A stretch of DNA of 64,000 bases from Hetaerina americana (Eukaryota; Arthropoda; Insecta; Odonata; Calopterygidae). The notes beneath the pieces were generated by a model that saw only the letters and a program-made list of their open reading frames with translations, made no database searches and had not been told where the DNA came from. The stretch lies in the NCBI GenBank assembly GCA_022747635.1, contig JAKTNV010000003.1, positions 47,139,475-47,203,474 on the forward strand, given 5' to 3'. The translations under genes and the position numbers were made by a program. The first letter of the stretch is position 1, and each line of letters starts with the position of its first letter. This document shows, piece after piece, positions 39,401 to 51,974 of this stretch.

Positions 39401-40775
39401 CCCGGTGTATGCATGCATTTATCTTTTTTTTACGCACAAGGCTCCGTTGGTGCCCGCAGTCACAGAGAGTAACGGGCTCTATCCCTCGACCCTCGTAAAT
39501 TCATCAGCTTTTGCCCGTATACTTTTCCTTGAGATGAGTCGCACGCACTAATTTACATTTTTGCTGAATTTAACCTTTTTTTAACCGAGAAAAAATTGCG
39601 TTGCAAAAAGATCCCAATTGATTTCATATCAGACGGGACGATATTTTCCTTTCTCATTTGCAGGGATGACGGTTTAAACGAGTTAGGGCCACCGTGCATA
39701 ATTCACGGCTCTTTGAACACTCGACGTACGTAGATATGCTTTGGTCTCCGGAATCTCACCACGAGTTCCATGACTTATTCCCAATAGAACCGGCTTAAAT
39801 CGTTACAAGTCCTATTCTAATTGCACCAAGAATGGTTTCCGAAGCAGAAGCATTTACTGCCATAAAGATTTAAGCCCGTAAAGAGTGTGAGGCTGAGAAA
39901 ATATGATCATTTGGTCATATATCTAAACTTGAGAAACTTAGATGATCAACTTTGAGTGAAAATTATACATATATCTCACAGCCAGAAAAGCAGTGATCAT
40001 TGGCTTATTATTTTACTCGAGCGTAGGGAAAGAAATGGGCCACTCCGCACCATCCTTTGTTCGACCACATGCATTTTAGTTACAGATAAGGATTTTAACC
40101 TGAGATTTATTCTAATTGCGCATAGAAAAAATGAATATTCTATTAATGCACTTATCTCCAAATTAAAATGAAGTAATTTTTTAGGATAACGCTCATTTCG
40201 AAAGGAAGTGTTTTATACGCGGTAAATAACGCTGATTACGCCGTAAATATCGGTTATCCCAAGTACGCATAACCTTCGCGACCAGAAAAGTTAACCGAGA
40301 TACAGATACTTATTTAAATATACTGTGTCCTTAGTGTTCAAAGAGCCCAAAGTACAAATAACGAAGATAATATTCTAACTTAAAAAAAAATTATGACGTT
40401 CGTTAACATAATCACATATGTCAAGTATCTAACGTTTTTGAAAGGTTAAAAATTATCTTAAATGCAAATACTTCTGGATTTAACATTCAAAGAGAAATCT
40501 TAATGACTTCAATTCATATTTTCTGCAAACAGCGCATGTACCTATTCTAAGATGGTAAAGCGAGGACTGGTTTCGGAATACATTTCGCACAAATTACCCA
40601 ATTATGTCTCCGTGAGAGATAAGGAACACACATGACCTAGGCTGTATGAGTAAAAAAATCCAGAGGAAGAGAAGCGTGCTCGAACTTAATCAACTTTTTT
40701 TTTCATTCTTTAAAAATCCCAGTTTCGAGGTAGCATCGCATACTTGATTAGGGAGAAAACTCCCAGCCACCACTG
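39401..40775. other. AT-rich non-coding DNA
   Basis: Nothing recognisable. Confidence 0.6.
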
Positions 40776-41110
40776 AATGAAGTGGAAAAAAGCAAAGGCG
40801 GAGCAGGGGTGGGGCATGGCGGTTGCAGATGCATCTCTCAGCAGTTAATGTTCCTCCAGTGGTTGCGGAAATAAAGGATTAGCGAGCTGAAGCGAGAAGA
40901 GGGGAGCGGCAGGAGATAGTGAGAGGGAGAGAAGGAGAAGGGGGACGTAAGAGCCTAGGCGAGTAAATATAAGTGAGGAAGCATGAGACGTTTCAACACT
41001 CTTCAGAGATAAAACAGTGAGACATATTCCGAGAAGGGTTCAAACCCTAGTTGAGATCTGTGGGATGTTGGAGAAGTGAGATGATTCTTTTGGAGGAGAG
41101 GAAGATCGAA
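40776..41110 (+). repeat. GA-rich stretch
   Basis: Purine-rich on +, strongest at 40880-40950. Confidence 0.6.
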
Positions 41111-41575
41111 GGTATGAATTTCACACGATCCCTTGGGAGATAGACAAAACAATAAGCATAGAACTGCACCCTGTCCATGAGGGAGATATTTACGCCACTC
41201 ATGAGAAAAATTTTCCTTTTCTTTTTGTACGCGAACGATGCTAAAAATTTTTCCAATATATCAAATTGTTACAGTATACACCCCAAAACGTGCAATATTT
41301 TCTAAGAATTTATATTCAAATTTATCCCGACATAGCACAGTTCTCCGTTCCTGTTGTTGTTCTGCTGCCAAACTCCACTATTAATGCATCTTCAGAGCTT
41401 AACTACTCACCCAGTGTCAGATAAACGCTATACTTGCCCTTTAACCCAATATATTTACCGCTCACCATTCCCACTGCTTAGCTCTCAAAAATCCCTTTTT
41501 CCTCGTTGGCGCCGCCACCATGCAGAAAATTAAAGACGGAGACCATTAGGAAATTCAGGAGACAAATCTATTCCG

Positions 41576-42115
41576 GAAAAAGGGATAAGTAGAAGACGGA
41601 GAGAAGATGCAAGCGACGGACTAATTATCCCGCCCCAAGTAGGAGGTTTGTTTTTTGGAGTGGGGTGGGGTGAGAGGGAGAAGAGGGGGAGAGAGGTGGA
41701 GAGCGCGCGGGAGGCCAGCGGTGGATTTTGGGTGCTTGTTTTCCTGGCGCAGGAAGTAAGATAGGGTGGCGGAGGAGTTTGGGGAGGGAGGTTGGAGCAC
41801 GAGAGGGGAATGGGGAGGGAGGTAGGTAGCGAGAAGGGGTTCGGGCCATGGGAATTAGGGGGGAAAGAAAGCTGGTATTGCGGGTGTGTTGGGGAAAGGT
41901 GCCGGATAAGGGACGTCGGTCCATAATTAAGACTTGGTCGCAGACAAGGGCTGTTGGGGAATTACAAAAAATACGACACAAAGCGAAGTATTTTTTTTAA
42001 ATCGCAATAGAAGGGAGTGAGAGGATGAGAAGAAGACCGGGAGTAAACGCTAACAGAGTGTACTAGAGCGACGGAAGTGGGGGTAATAGGAAGACAGGAG
42101 GAGTCGCAACTCAAG
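41576..42115 (+). repeat. GA/G-rich island
   Basis: G-rich purine bias on +, strongest at 41640-41850. The 118-codon minus frame is P/S/R-rich and compositional. Confidence 0.72.
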
Positions 42116-42491
42116 AGGGCGGGCAGAAGGGATTTCGATGAAATTAAGTCTAATGACTACAAGAAGATACGACGAGGATAAAGTAATTATGTTTCGCTTT
42201 TTTATTAGAAGTTTAAGGTCAGTTAGAGTAAAAAACATTTAAACTCCTCGCCGCTGAATAAACAACGTTCTAAAAGCCATTTTTTGCTTCTAAATGAAAA
42301 TCAAAGCCCTGTTGAAGCCAATAATTTGTGCGGAAGCATTTTAATTTTTCGATAAACCACAATAGTCATAAACATGTACACAATTTTATAATATCACTAG
42401 AAAGATATGGATAATTTCCCCATAGCATTTTCGTTGCCATCTATGATGACACATATCAATGCAAATTGCTCTGAAACAAGCCTGTTCCTGA

Positions 42492-42512
42492 TGACGCATG
42501 CGCATTACGTCA
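42492..42512. promoter_or_regulatory. Composite NRF1-like / CRE-half-site dyad
   Basis: The 21 bp contain GCATGCGCA (NRF1-like core), with the palindrome ATGCGCAT in the middle and TGACG / CGTCA at either end. It is a plausible promoter or enhancer site in otherwise AT-rich DNA. No coding start was seen next to it. Confidence 0.2.
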
Positions 42513-42990
42513 GGGAGCCAAAAATATGAAAAATAGTGCCAAGAAATAGCGTTGAAAATCTCGATGTCGTCAAATTCCAATATGGGCAAATTAATAATTT
42601 TTTTAGAGTCAAAGGAGAAAAATTTCACTCTCGCTTACATCGCTTTTCCTCCGCGAAGAGTTTGCAGACGTCAGCTTATTTCGAGCAGAATCGCTCCGCA
42701 TTGTTTAAATTGACGTTAAGGCTTACTCGAGATAAAAAAATTCCAGTTTTCGAATGCTTTGAACTATTTTTTTGCCGTTTTGATTAACTCTATTCTTCGG
42801 CACGTCCGCGCTAATCTTACATTCTCGCCCGAGATGATCTTCAAATTATCATTTTTTAGCGGCGAGAAAATGTCTCGAGCCGTGAGAATGACAGATGGAA
42901 ATTTTTTCACTATGCTTCCATTTTGGACAAAAAGAGGAACTAATCTAAAGCTCAGAAATATGTGGCAGACATAGGCTGCTTGAATATTAT

Positions 42991-43530
42991 GGAATGTGAG
43001 GCGTGGAGCAAGAGGAGGGATGAACGAAAGAGTATAAGGGTTTGTGGAGATGGAGGAAAATGGCGAAGAGAGAAGGGCTAACGTGGGAGGGGGGACCAAA
43101 GAGGGTGGTTCTGTTCAACCTCGGGCTGGGCCCAGGGGGTGAAAAGCGGTGAAGAAACCCCTGCTGGCAGAGCCAAGATTAGTAGCTCGGTTGCCACAGT
43201 GATTAGGCGGGTTTTCCGAGGACGTACACAGAAGGGGTTCCCCATTCGCGTAACAATGGGTGAGAGATATTCCACATCCGCGGAGGTTGGAAGCGAACTA
43301 ATATGCCGCGGGGCAGCGGAGAAGGCGCACAATAGCCCGGGGAGGCGACAACAAATGAGCGTTGGAGGAGGGAAGAGCTGGAGATGAGGAGGAGGTCGGA
43401 GTGGAGGAGTATTGAAAACGACGCCTAAATGACGAGGAAGGAGAGAAATACTGCCCTGCCGTTTCCGCGCATTGAAAAATAATATGCTGTCGGAAACGGG
43501 AGAAGAGTGGTTTAACTGACGACTGTGCAT
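42991..43530 (+). repeat. GA/G-rich island
   Basis: Moderate purine bias on +. The part at 43110-43330 is less repetitive and carries an 82-codon + frame and a 150-codon - frame, neither recognisable. Confidence 0.6.
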
Positions 43531-44500
43531 GGGTAGGGCACGTCGATAACGGTAATTTCCATCTTACGTCCTGTTCCTCCGCTTGTCATAGGATCGTAGA
43601 CTTGGGCGCTCTGGCATCAGCAGAAGAAGAGTGGAAGAATGAAAATGTGGTGCATGAGGAAAATTATGAAGATCAAAATATATTGTATCGCAACGAAAAA
43701 GATTTACGATGAATATTTCAAAAGAGCAGGCAATGGAAAATGGTATAAAGGAAATGTATAAGAAGTTGGGATATACTTTGAGGGACCATGACATTATGAA
43801 CAAAAACCGACAAATAAAACGGGATGAAGAAAAGAAAAACCTCTTTCCTCGATACTCCAGGCAGGTCATAAAAATATTTAAGCTAATAAATACAGACAAA
43901 TTCAGATATTAGAAGATAAGATAATAGAGCAAAGAGCTAAGCCGCGCTAATAAAAATTCTGGAAATTGTGACTACTAAATACGAATAATCAGGATGATAT
44001 GTCCACTACGATAGTGTTCCAGGAATAAACTATTTGAATGTGAAAACACACATTAATTAAACGGAAAATGTCTATTTTGGGTCATTCAAACGCACACGCA
44101 GCATTTAGGAACTGAGCATTGAGCGTAAGCACCCTCCAGGAAATAAGGAAACTTGGAAATATTGATTAGCATTTCAGGATTGAAACGAGGTAGCAACGCA
44201 GCCTAAAATCCCTTTTGTAGGAAGCAAAACTAATTCAACCCAAATAACGACAGTCAGATGATGAAAACGAGATAACCATGAACAATGCCGTGAATGTATT
44301 AAAAGCAGAGAGCGACATTTTTTGTCATATGGTAATTCCAACACCATTAAGAGTATAGGTAACTTTACTGCCATTGAAGGACATGGCATTTAACACAGTA
44401 TCCCCAGGAGCAATAATAAAGTCGCTCTCCATAAATTATTGACAACAAACGTTTTTAATTGTTATTATTTAAGTTCAACATCTTCAGGATTCAAGATGTG
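43531..44500. other. AT-rich non-coding DNA
   Basis: Nothing recognisable. Confidence 0.6.
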
Positions 44501-44502
<2 letters not shown>

Positions 44503-44562
<60 letters not shown>

Positions 44563-44629
44563 CATACATACATTTTAATAAATACATATACATACATACA
44601 TTTTAATAAATACATATATATATATACAA

Positions 44630-44667
<38 letters not shown>
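44503..44667. repeat. (TA)n microsatellite with a perfect 28-bp tandem duplication
   Basis: Long TA runs enclose two identical 28-bp units at 44555-44582 and 44583-44610, each ending CATTTTAATAAA. A short (TA)n also lies at 44813-44829. Confidence 0.95.
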
Positions 44668-44669
<2 letters not shown>

Positions 44670-45801
44670 CTTGGACAGCAACAAACAATACAAGAACACA
44701 TTAAAAGAACACACACATTATTTCTTAATAGCTTCGTCGGAATTTAGCTCCGTCTTCCTCGGAAGAAACAAGTTATTTATTCAACACTTCCGTGACACTT
44801 CGACGAAATCATCTATATATATATATATTGGCAACATGAATGCAATCGCAAGAACATTTACAATTCATAAATAAAATATATGCAATCCGACCCAAATCAA
44901 CGACTACGCAGCAGCACTAATATTTGAGTTAAAATCCAATCAATGACTTTCATTATAACTTTTAAATTCATTTTTACACAAATACAAAGCGAGATTAGAG
45001 GAAAATTTAACTACAATCACATTCTAACGACTAAAAGATAAAGATTAAAAACACAAAGGTACATGGATTTCTTGTATTTATCAAACTTGCGCATTAATAT
45101 AATACAAAATTAATCCCACCAAATTAAACTTGTGCGATAAAATTTTATGCTTTCAGATACCACGAGGCCACCTTAGAAAGCATCCAACTCTGGTTAGAGA
45201 CAGCGGGTTATGACTCCGATCAGTATCACTTGCTTACATTCCTCGGACGCACTGAGGTCAAGGAAAAATCTTATGACGTATGGAGGGGTCAAATAATTGA
45301 TTAAGCAAGAATGCGAAAGCAAAGACGAAGAGAAAGGTCAACTGGGAAACAGATCATACGTCTCTGGGGTTTTTATCCCAGACATCATCACGCTCGAGAA
45401 ACTCGAAGCATCTGTTTTTTGTTTCATTCAGAAACTGATTTACATTTGGTTTTTAAAATATTGAGACAATGTTTTAGCTAAAAATATCGGCTCGTATAAC
45501 CAGTTATTAAGATTGGAGCAAATATTGGTGGTAAGTTCTGGTAAAAATAAACAATGACACAAGAAAGCCTGAGGGAAAGTCGGCTCACTCTTTGTAGAGG
45601 GTATGAGATTCTAAAAAGAATTTTGTAACAATTAAGAAACAAATTTGTCAAAAAAATGAACTGACAAATAGTTTTATGCAATGAGATGGATACCAATTGT
45701 TTAGGGCAATAATCGGTGGGCTTTAGAATTGCATTAAAACCTAGTACCTAAAAGACCCCGGAACTGAATAGTAGTTTCGCTGGACCATTAAAAAAATCCT
45801 A
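44668..45801. other. AT-rich non-coding DNA before SINE family B
   Basis: Nothing recognisable apart from the short (TA)n at 44813. Confidence 0.6.
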
Positions 45802-45817
45802 CCACATCTTTCGAGTA
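45802..45817. repeat. Target-site duplication, left copy
   Basis: 16 bp, CCACATCTTTCGAGTA, identical to 46124-46139. It marks the tail side of the family B SINE. Confidence 0.92.
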
Positions 45818-46123
45818 GTTTAGTAGTTTTTTAGGGGAGGCGACCGACAGCTAAGGTCATTTGCGCCATAGGGGATGGACAGGAAAGGATTAAGGGAGGA
45901 GAGAAACCCGGCGTCGGCATTAGCCTACTCTTTACGAAAGGCGCCAAGGGGTCCGCAGCTTAACGTCCCATCCGACGGACGCCGTACTCACTCAAAGTGC
46001 CCTCCACAAAGCACCTCAAGTAGGGATCGAGATACCTCTGAAAAATATTCAACACCGCCGGGATTTGAACCCGCGCCCTCAGGGTGGGAAGCCAGTACGT
46101 TAGCCCCCGCACCATCTCGATCC
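45818..46123 (-). mobile_element. Complete tRNA-derived SINE, family B, with target duplication
   Basis: Read on the minus strand the element begins GGGGATCGAGATGG. It has a tRNA-like head with a B box GGTTCAAATCC (46061-46071), then a body of about 200 bp including CGTCCGTCGGATGGGACG. It ends in an A-rich tail of CTAAA-like units. A perfect 16-bp duplication, CCACATCTTTCGAGTA, flanks it at 45802-45817 and 46124-46139, as expected for LINE-driven insertion. The perfect duplication suggests a fairly young insertion. No second copy was recognised here. I cannot name the family with certainty. Confidence 0.92.
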
Positions 46124-46139
46124 CCACATCTTTCGAGTA
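46124..46139. repeat. Target-site duplication, right copy
   Basis: 16 bp identical to 45802-45817, next to the tRNA-like head of the SINE. The first bases could also belong to the element, since its head starts with G residues. Confidence 0.9.
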
Positions 46140-46840
46140 CGGATGATAATAACTGAGTAGTGTAACTTAGAAGTGCTTTGCATAAAATACCAATAATAAA
46201 ATACATCAGGTTAGTGCAGAATTCTGATCAAATAAGATTACAAAACGGCTGATTTCGATCGGACATGGCGTTAAATATTAATTAGAAGTCATATTAAATA
46301 TTCTAACTCAATTTCGCTTTTCTTTGTAAAATATAGGTGATAATAAATACTGCGAGTATGGTGGAAACTAATTATCGTGAAGACAAATATTTAATATACA
46401 CCTAAAGTGAATTACTGCCCATAAGTCATCTGAAATTCGATCCAAAATTAGCTTAATGAAATATACACATGATTGTTTGCAACGAATGGAAAGGCTAAGG
46501 AAACAGTTCAATAAGTCATAGCATTGAAATTTCCATAAATTAAAACATCTTTTGGAACGACAACGGAGGCACTCATATAGCCACCAAACCTCCATTTATC
46601 ACAACCAGTAACTCCATAGCATGCCTTTCACCTCCATACAGAAGTTACGCAAAGCTATGCGAGATAGCATCAAGCCCATCGAGAGCTCTAGAGTGAAATA
46701 TATCAGGCTAATTTATTCAATCACTACGGTAGCATCCGTATAATGCGAGGGCGATGGCGTCACGTGATGGAAGAGGGATGAATTTAGCGTTCGATAGATC
46801 AGAGTTAAAACGAAAAAAATATATAGCGGAATTACTTCGG
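46140..46840. other. AT-rich non-coding DNA
   Basis: Nothing recognisable. Confidence 0.6.
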
Positions 46841-47273
46841 TGAAGAGGTACAAGGAGTGAGTGGAAGGGATCAGAGAACAAAACGAGAAAAAAAAATCAT
46901 CGATCAGTGGGAGGTGGTGAGGTTGAACGAGGCAAGAAAGGGAAACTTTGACAGGCTTTGGCAAATCAATGGCAGAGGGGGGTCGAGCCCATTTGGATGG
47001 ACCACGGGGGTCGGGGTAACCTGCTGGCATTTCGACTTCATATCGCCACTGTTCCTTTACGCGTCCCGCCTCATTCCCGAAACTACTCCCCCTCCCCTTC
47101 TATCCATTCCCAAAACCTCCCCACCCCCAGCGCACAGCGCCAGACGCCCGCCGCCCACGTTCCCTTTGATCCCACGGCTCTTCCAATCACATGACCGCTG
47201 CCCTTCACGCACCACGCCCATCCATCTGCACGCATACCGTTGCTCGACGGCGGCCGCCTTCGGCGCTCGCCCC
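46841..47273. repeat. GA-to-CT island next to the CG/TG/TA tract
   Basis: Mild GA bias to about 46960, then CT-rich at 47080-47230, with a GC-rich end running into CGCGCG. Confidence 0.6.
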
Positions 47274-47311
47274 CGCGCGCGCGCGTATGTGTGTGAATAT
47301 GTATGTATGTG

Positions 47312-47379
<68 letters not shown>

Positions 47380-47400
47380 TATATAAAATATATATACACT

Positions 47401-47431
<31 letters not shown>

Positions 47432-47458
47432 TATATATATGTATGCATATAGGACATA
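47274..47458. repeat. Compound (CG)n-(TG)n-(TA)n-(CA)n-(TA)n tract
   Basis: Mostly alternating purine and pyrimidine starting with CGCGCGCGCGCG, then TATGTG units, a long TA run, ACACAC near 47400-47413, and TA again. The CG and TG portions are classical Z-DNA-forming sequence. Confidence 0.95.
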
Positions 47459-48760
47459 CATATATGCCTACCCATATAGGTAAACCTTGCTCCCCGCCCG
47501 TCCTGCGAAAGCCTTAACAGCCTCTCAATCCTCGATAACAGGAAAGGAAACCATAAAGAAGGAAGACGGACAACCGTCAAAGTCATGGTTGATGCCGCCG
47601 AGTCGAACAAACCTCCCGGTGGCATGCCATCTGAGCAGGAGAGAGTGAAGGGGCCGTTCGTGAAGGAATGAAACTTGATATATGTTGTCTGAATACGAAA
47701 TAAATACAAAAGAGGGAGTTAGAGTCCATGGTGCGGACCCTTTGCCTAAAACGATCAAAGAGTTTTTTATACATTCTTACTTATTTCATTCCGCCGACCG
47801 AATAAAACTTAAGAGGTATGCTATTTTACACCAATGTTTTAAGAAATGGTCTAACCCAACGGGTACACACATAATGCATTTACAAAAGTACTTGATTAGC
47901 CCTCAGAATATATTTATTGGTATCTTGTGATATACGCTCGGAGTTTGAAATTGAAATGAATGTCCAAAGACGGTAAATTGCATTATCAGCGATTTAAAAA
48001 AACATTTCCGGCACCGTCGCTCTGGAGAGAGTAAGGTTGGAATAATTTCAAAATATAATCTGAGAATTGTGAAGTTAGCAAGTTTCCAAGATGTTGTTTG
48101 ATAACGGTAAAATGTCACAGACGGGCGGTTGAAGGAATTACCAATGCACTCTGATCGAAACCATTTTTAAGTATCAAATGATTATGACATTACGTTTTCA
48201 AAGAAAATATGATATCATAAATTTCATTCAGAAATAAAATTACATAAATAATCATGAGAAATACAGCTTTGTGGTGAATGTGATGAACTCGAAACAAATT
48301 TATAGCAAGCATTTGTAAGATTCCTTTGCCACAATTGCAGTGCTTTGGCTCAATCTGCAACAAAGTCTGCTTTTACGCGTGTTCCAGTTTTCAATTTTTA
48401 CATGGAACACACTCATTCTAAACTAAGGACCATGCAATATAAGAAAAAAAAATCTTTACCACTAACAAAAAGTTCTTGCATGAGTAACATACCCTTAGTC
48501 ATTCCACTAAGGGAATATATCAAGCACATCTCCACCATCAATAAATTTTTCAGGAACAACCACAAGTAGAACCCAGACAGTAATACATGAGTTACATACT
48601 CATTTGCAAGGCAAATCAGGAGTAAGGACTAGCATGGTTCTGATTTGTGGTTAAAGAGTTGACTCAGGGACCGAAAATTCCGAAAAAGTATTCACGGAAA
48701 GGTACGAAATTAAATGATCAACGGGGCTTGAGTGAAAAAATAAAATACGAGAGAAGAAAA
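47459..48760. other. AT-rich non-coding DNA
   Basis: Nothing recognisable. Confidence 0.6.
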
Positions 48761-49640
48761 AACAAACTGTGATAACAGAAAAGTCAACGGAATACAATCA
48801 AGGGGACCGAAAGTGGCGGGGTTTTGGGTTTAGGCGGGGGATGAGAGAAGAGGAGAGAGAGAGAGAGGGGGGGGGACGAGGGAGATGGAAAGAAAAGGAG
48901 AGAGAAAGAGAGTGGTGGGGACAAAGAATTGATGGAACCGGTGGAATGAGAAAGGGGGAGAGGGCCGGGAGGCGATGGGGAGTCAGAGCGGGGGCGCGAA
49001 ATGGCTACGCAGGGAAGGGCACTTTTTCATTCGATGGGCTCGCCAAGGGCTTGAAAAAGCGGGTCGACGCGCAAAAGAGACAAGAGGGCGAGGGCGAGCG
49101 CGGGAGGAATGGGTTTCGGTAAGGGGGAGGCAAAAAAGAGGGGTTTGGTGGGACGGAACTGGGAAAAGGGGGGGTTGTCGTGAGGGACGAAGAGTTAAGC
49201 GGGAAGTATCGGCAGCAGAAAAAGGAGGCGAGGTGAGTATGGCGCTAGATGAAGGAGAAAGAGAGAAGCCGAGTGAGGAACGGTTCGAGGAAGAAGGGAA
49301 CGCACGCAAATATGCTGGAGCGTACATTTGTGAGTGAGTGAGAAAAAGGGGTGGGGGAGGATGGAGGAGGAGGAGGAGAGGGACTTTGAGTGGGTGGGAG
49401 GAAAAAAGATGGGTCCACAAGGGGGCGCCACTGTTAATTAAACCAAAACAAATTATGCTCCCAGTTTCCCCCGCTGATTGCGAGTGAGTCTCGCGAGAGA
49501 GAGATGAATGGAAGGGGATACAAGAAGAGAGGAAAGGGGGTGAATGTGAAGGAGAGAGGAAGGGGAGGGAACAGTAGAAGTGAGGAAGGGAATGGGCATA
49601 AACGGGATGAGGCCCACGAAACGATAAGGGTAACGCAAGT
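48761..49640 (+). repeat. GA-rich island
   Basis: Strong purine bias on +, with GAGAGAGAGAGAGGGGGGGG near 48853-48873 and GGAGGAGGAGGAG near 49361. The 145-codon minus frame is compositional. Confidence 0.8.
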
Positions 49641-51850
49641 GATCACATCTTTACTCATGCTCATTTGCAAGCTAGCTCATTTTCGTACATTCCACATTCC
49701 CCAATGGCTATCGGACGGCTTCGGAACGGTGCTAGGTAAATCGCGAGGGCATCCTTACAGTTCGATTATCACGCTAGACACTGATGCCTTTTTTAAATGC
49801 AACGATTGCAGTACATTCGATTCAATCACAGGTCAAATTTAAGCTGGATTGAATAGTATATGTTAAATATATTAATTGTCTGATGAAAAATTATTGTATG
49901 AACATTGTGTGCATAATTTAGTTTTACAATCGTATACCATGCCGATGTCGTCCTCATCTATAATACTTAGAACAAATTCTTCACCTATATATGCTGAAAA
50001 CCACAATTATGACATAAATATATGGAAATTGTCGCTGTACCAAGAATATTTCGCAAATAATTGATCAGTATAAGCACAAAAAATGCTTAATTTTAGGGTT
50101 TCAAATTTTATTATAGCCTTTGAAAAGACGGCAGTAATTAGTGCATGCATGTAAGATAATAGTTTTTAATGCAACACACTATCTGGCATTATATTCTTTA
50201 GTCATAATAAATACTTGAGGCTCTTCTTGCTTCGTTTACCAGGACATTAATTCGTTCGACCTATTGCCCGGGTCTTCTAAAATTCCAGCGACCATACTGC
50301 TTGAGCTGGTGCACAGGAAAGGGGATCCTCAGTAATCGGAGTGATTCGGTTTACGCCCGTCTTTCAGGACGTCATTTCACGTCTAATTGTCGGCGGCATG
50401 AAACAAATAAATAATACTCCATTTTGAAGACACTATTCATAATAATGGACACATCTTCATTCTACGATGAAAGAAGCTCCATGAACATATATCAGCACGG
50501 TCGTAGTACGAAAAAGTGGAACTAAAAACATCCGCAACGCGATAAGACTTTATTACACGTTATAAAATATTACTTAGACGTTAATATAATTCCCATTAAA
50601 GAACATATTTTTTGATGTTTTCAGGTTTTAGATATGTGTAAATACTACACAAAAGGCATCATTCAAATAATCAAATATACATGTTTACTCACATTTCAAA
50701 GCAAATAAAAACAGCTACGTAGGCTTACGATTAGAGTCAGTGCCTTGCCTAAGAAGGCGCCAATCAGGTGATTATTAAAGCAGCATCTTTTGCAAGATTA
50801 GTGAACCCTTATAAATCAACGGAGGTATCATTTACTGACGTAAGAAAAAATCATCACGAGTGTAAATATTACGACAGTATCTTAGGATTCGCAATGAAAT
50901 AAACTTTCTATCCTTCTCAGAGTTTTTGAGGACGTCTTCAAACTCCAAAATTCCATGGGTCTTTTGTTGCCTACGGCGTAAATTAATGGAATTTACACAC
51001 CATATTGAAATTCAACAAGTAAATTACGTAGTTATTCCACGCACATTTTATTTAAAGAACAACTTAAGTTTCAACTTTGGGCGTCATCATCAACCTGATA
51101 ATAAATTACAACGTCGAAACTTCGTGTTATACATAAAGTTTATGTGAAATTATGAGTGATAAGTTAATTATTACATTTCAATATCCCGTGGGTCATTAGA
51201 TATTTATGCACCTTTGACGCCTAATGGATCATTCCTAACTTTTAACGGCTAAATGAATTCGAATACATCTCAGAAATACGCTCGTAGTAAAAATCTCATT
51301 CATCAATTATTCAGCGGTTATTCTGCTAGATCCAAAAGTATCTTTCAGCCAGAGAATGCATTAGGATAGAAAAAGGTAAATTATATCAGACGGACTACAA
51401 TAGACTAAAATCGTAGTTACAAATATTTGACATCCGGAATAAAAACTAATAATTTCAGTTTGTTTTAATAAATCACCTAATTATTCATTAAACGTAAAGG
51501 CAAGTAAATCTTTACGCTTTAATCCTTCGTGGTGAGCCAAGTAATCGGAATAGGAGCTGAGTCTAACCATATCCATGGGATACAAGTCAAAGTTTTTACA
51601 TATCCACATACCACTTCCACTGCTGAAGCTCTCAACGGGAGAAGGCATGTGCGTTTTCTCATTCCGTTTTTCTCCCACACAAACACTTCCAGTTCGAATG
51701 GTAAGCCTCCTGCCAGCCACATACACGGCCACACGCTCAGATTTTCCTTCCGCTCAAAAGCCGAACTTTGCCACCTTTCAACTCTGGATCCCGGAAATCT
51801 ATATAGGTACACATGAGCGGGTGTGAGCATGTACAAGTATATGTATACAT
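49641..51850. other. AT-rich non-coding DNA
   Basis: Nothing recognisable. 51530-51800 is less AT-rich with overlapping short frames on both strands and no protein match. Confidence 0.55.
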
Positions 51851-51865
51851 AGGTATGTACATCTC

Positions 51866-51952
<87 letters not shown>

Positions 51953-51974
51953 GTGTGTGTGTGTGTGTGTGTGT
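51866..51974. repeat. (TG)n-(TA)n-(TG)n compound microsatellite
   Basis: A central TA run (51882-51950) lies between two TG runs of similar length on the same strand. Confidence 0.96.

Noticed and set aside
46036..46123. Functional tRNA gene on -
   Set aside because: It has a B box and tRNA-like layout but is the head of a 306-bp element bounded by target duplications.
46857..47483. 208-codon open frame on + ending in a YIYIYI run
   Set aside because: It joins an island to a (TA)n microsatellite. The tyrosine-isoleucine run is just translated TA repeat. The same applies near 2600, 4600, 51900 and 62250.
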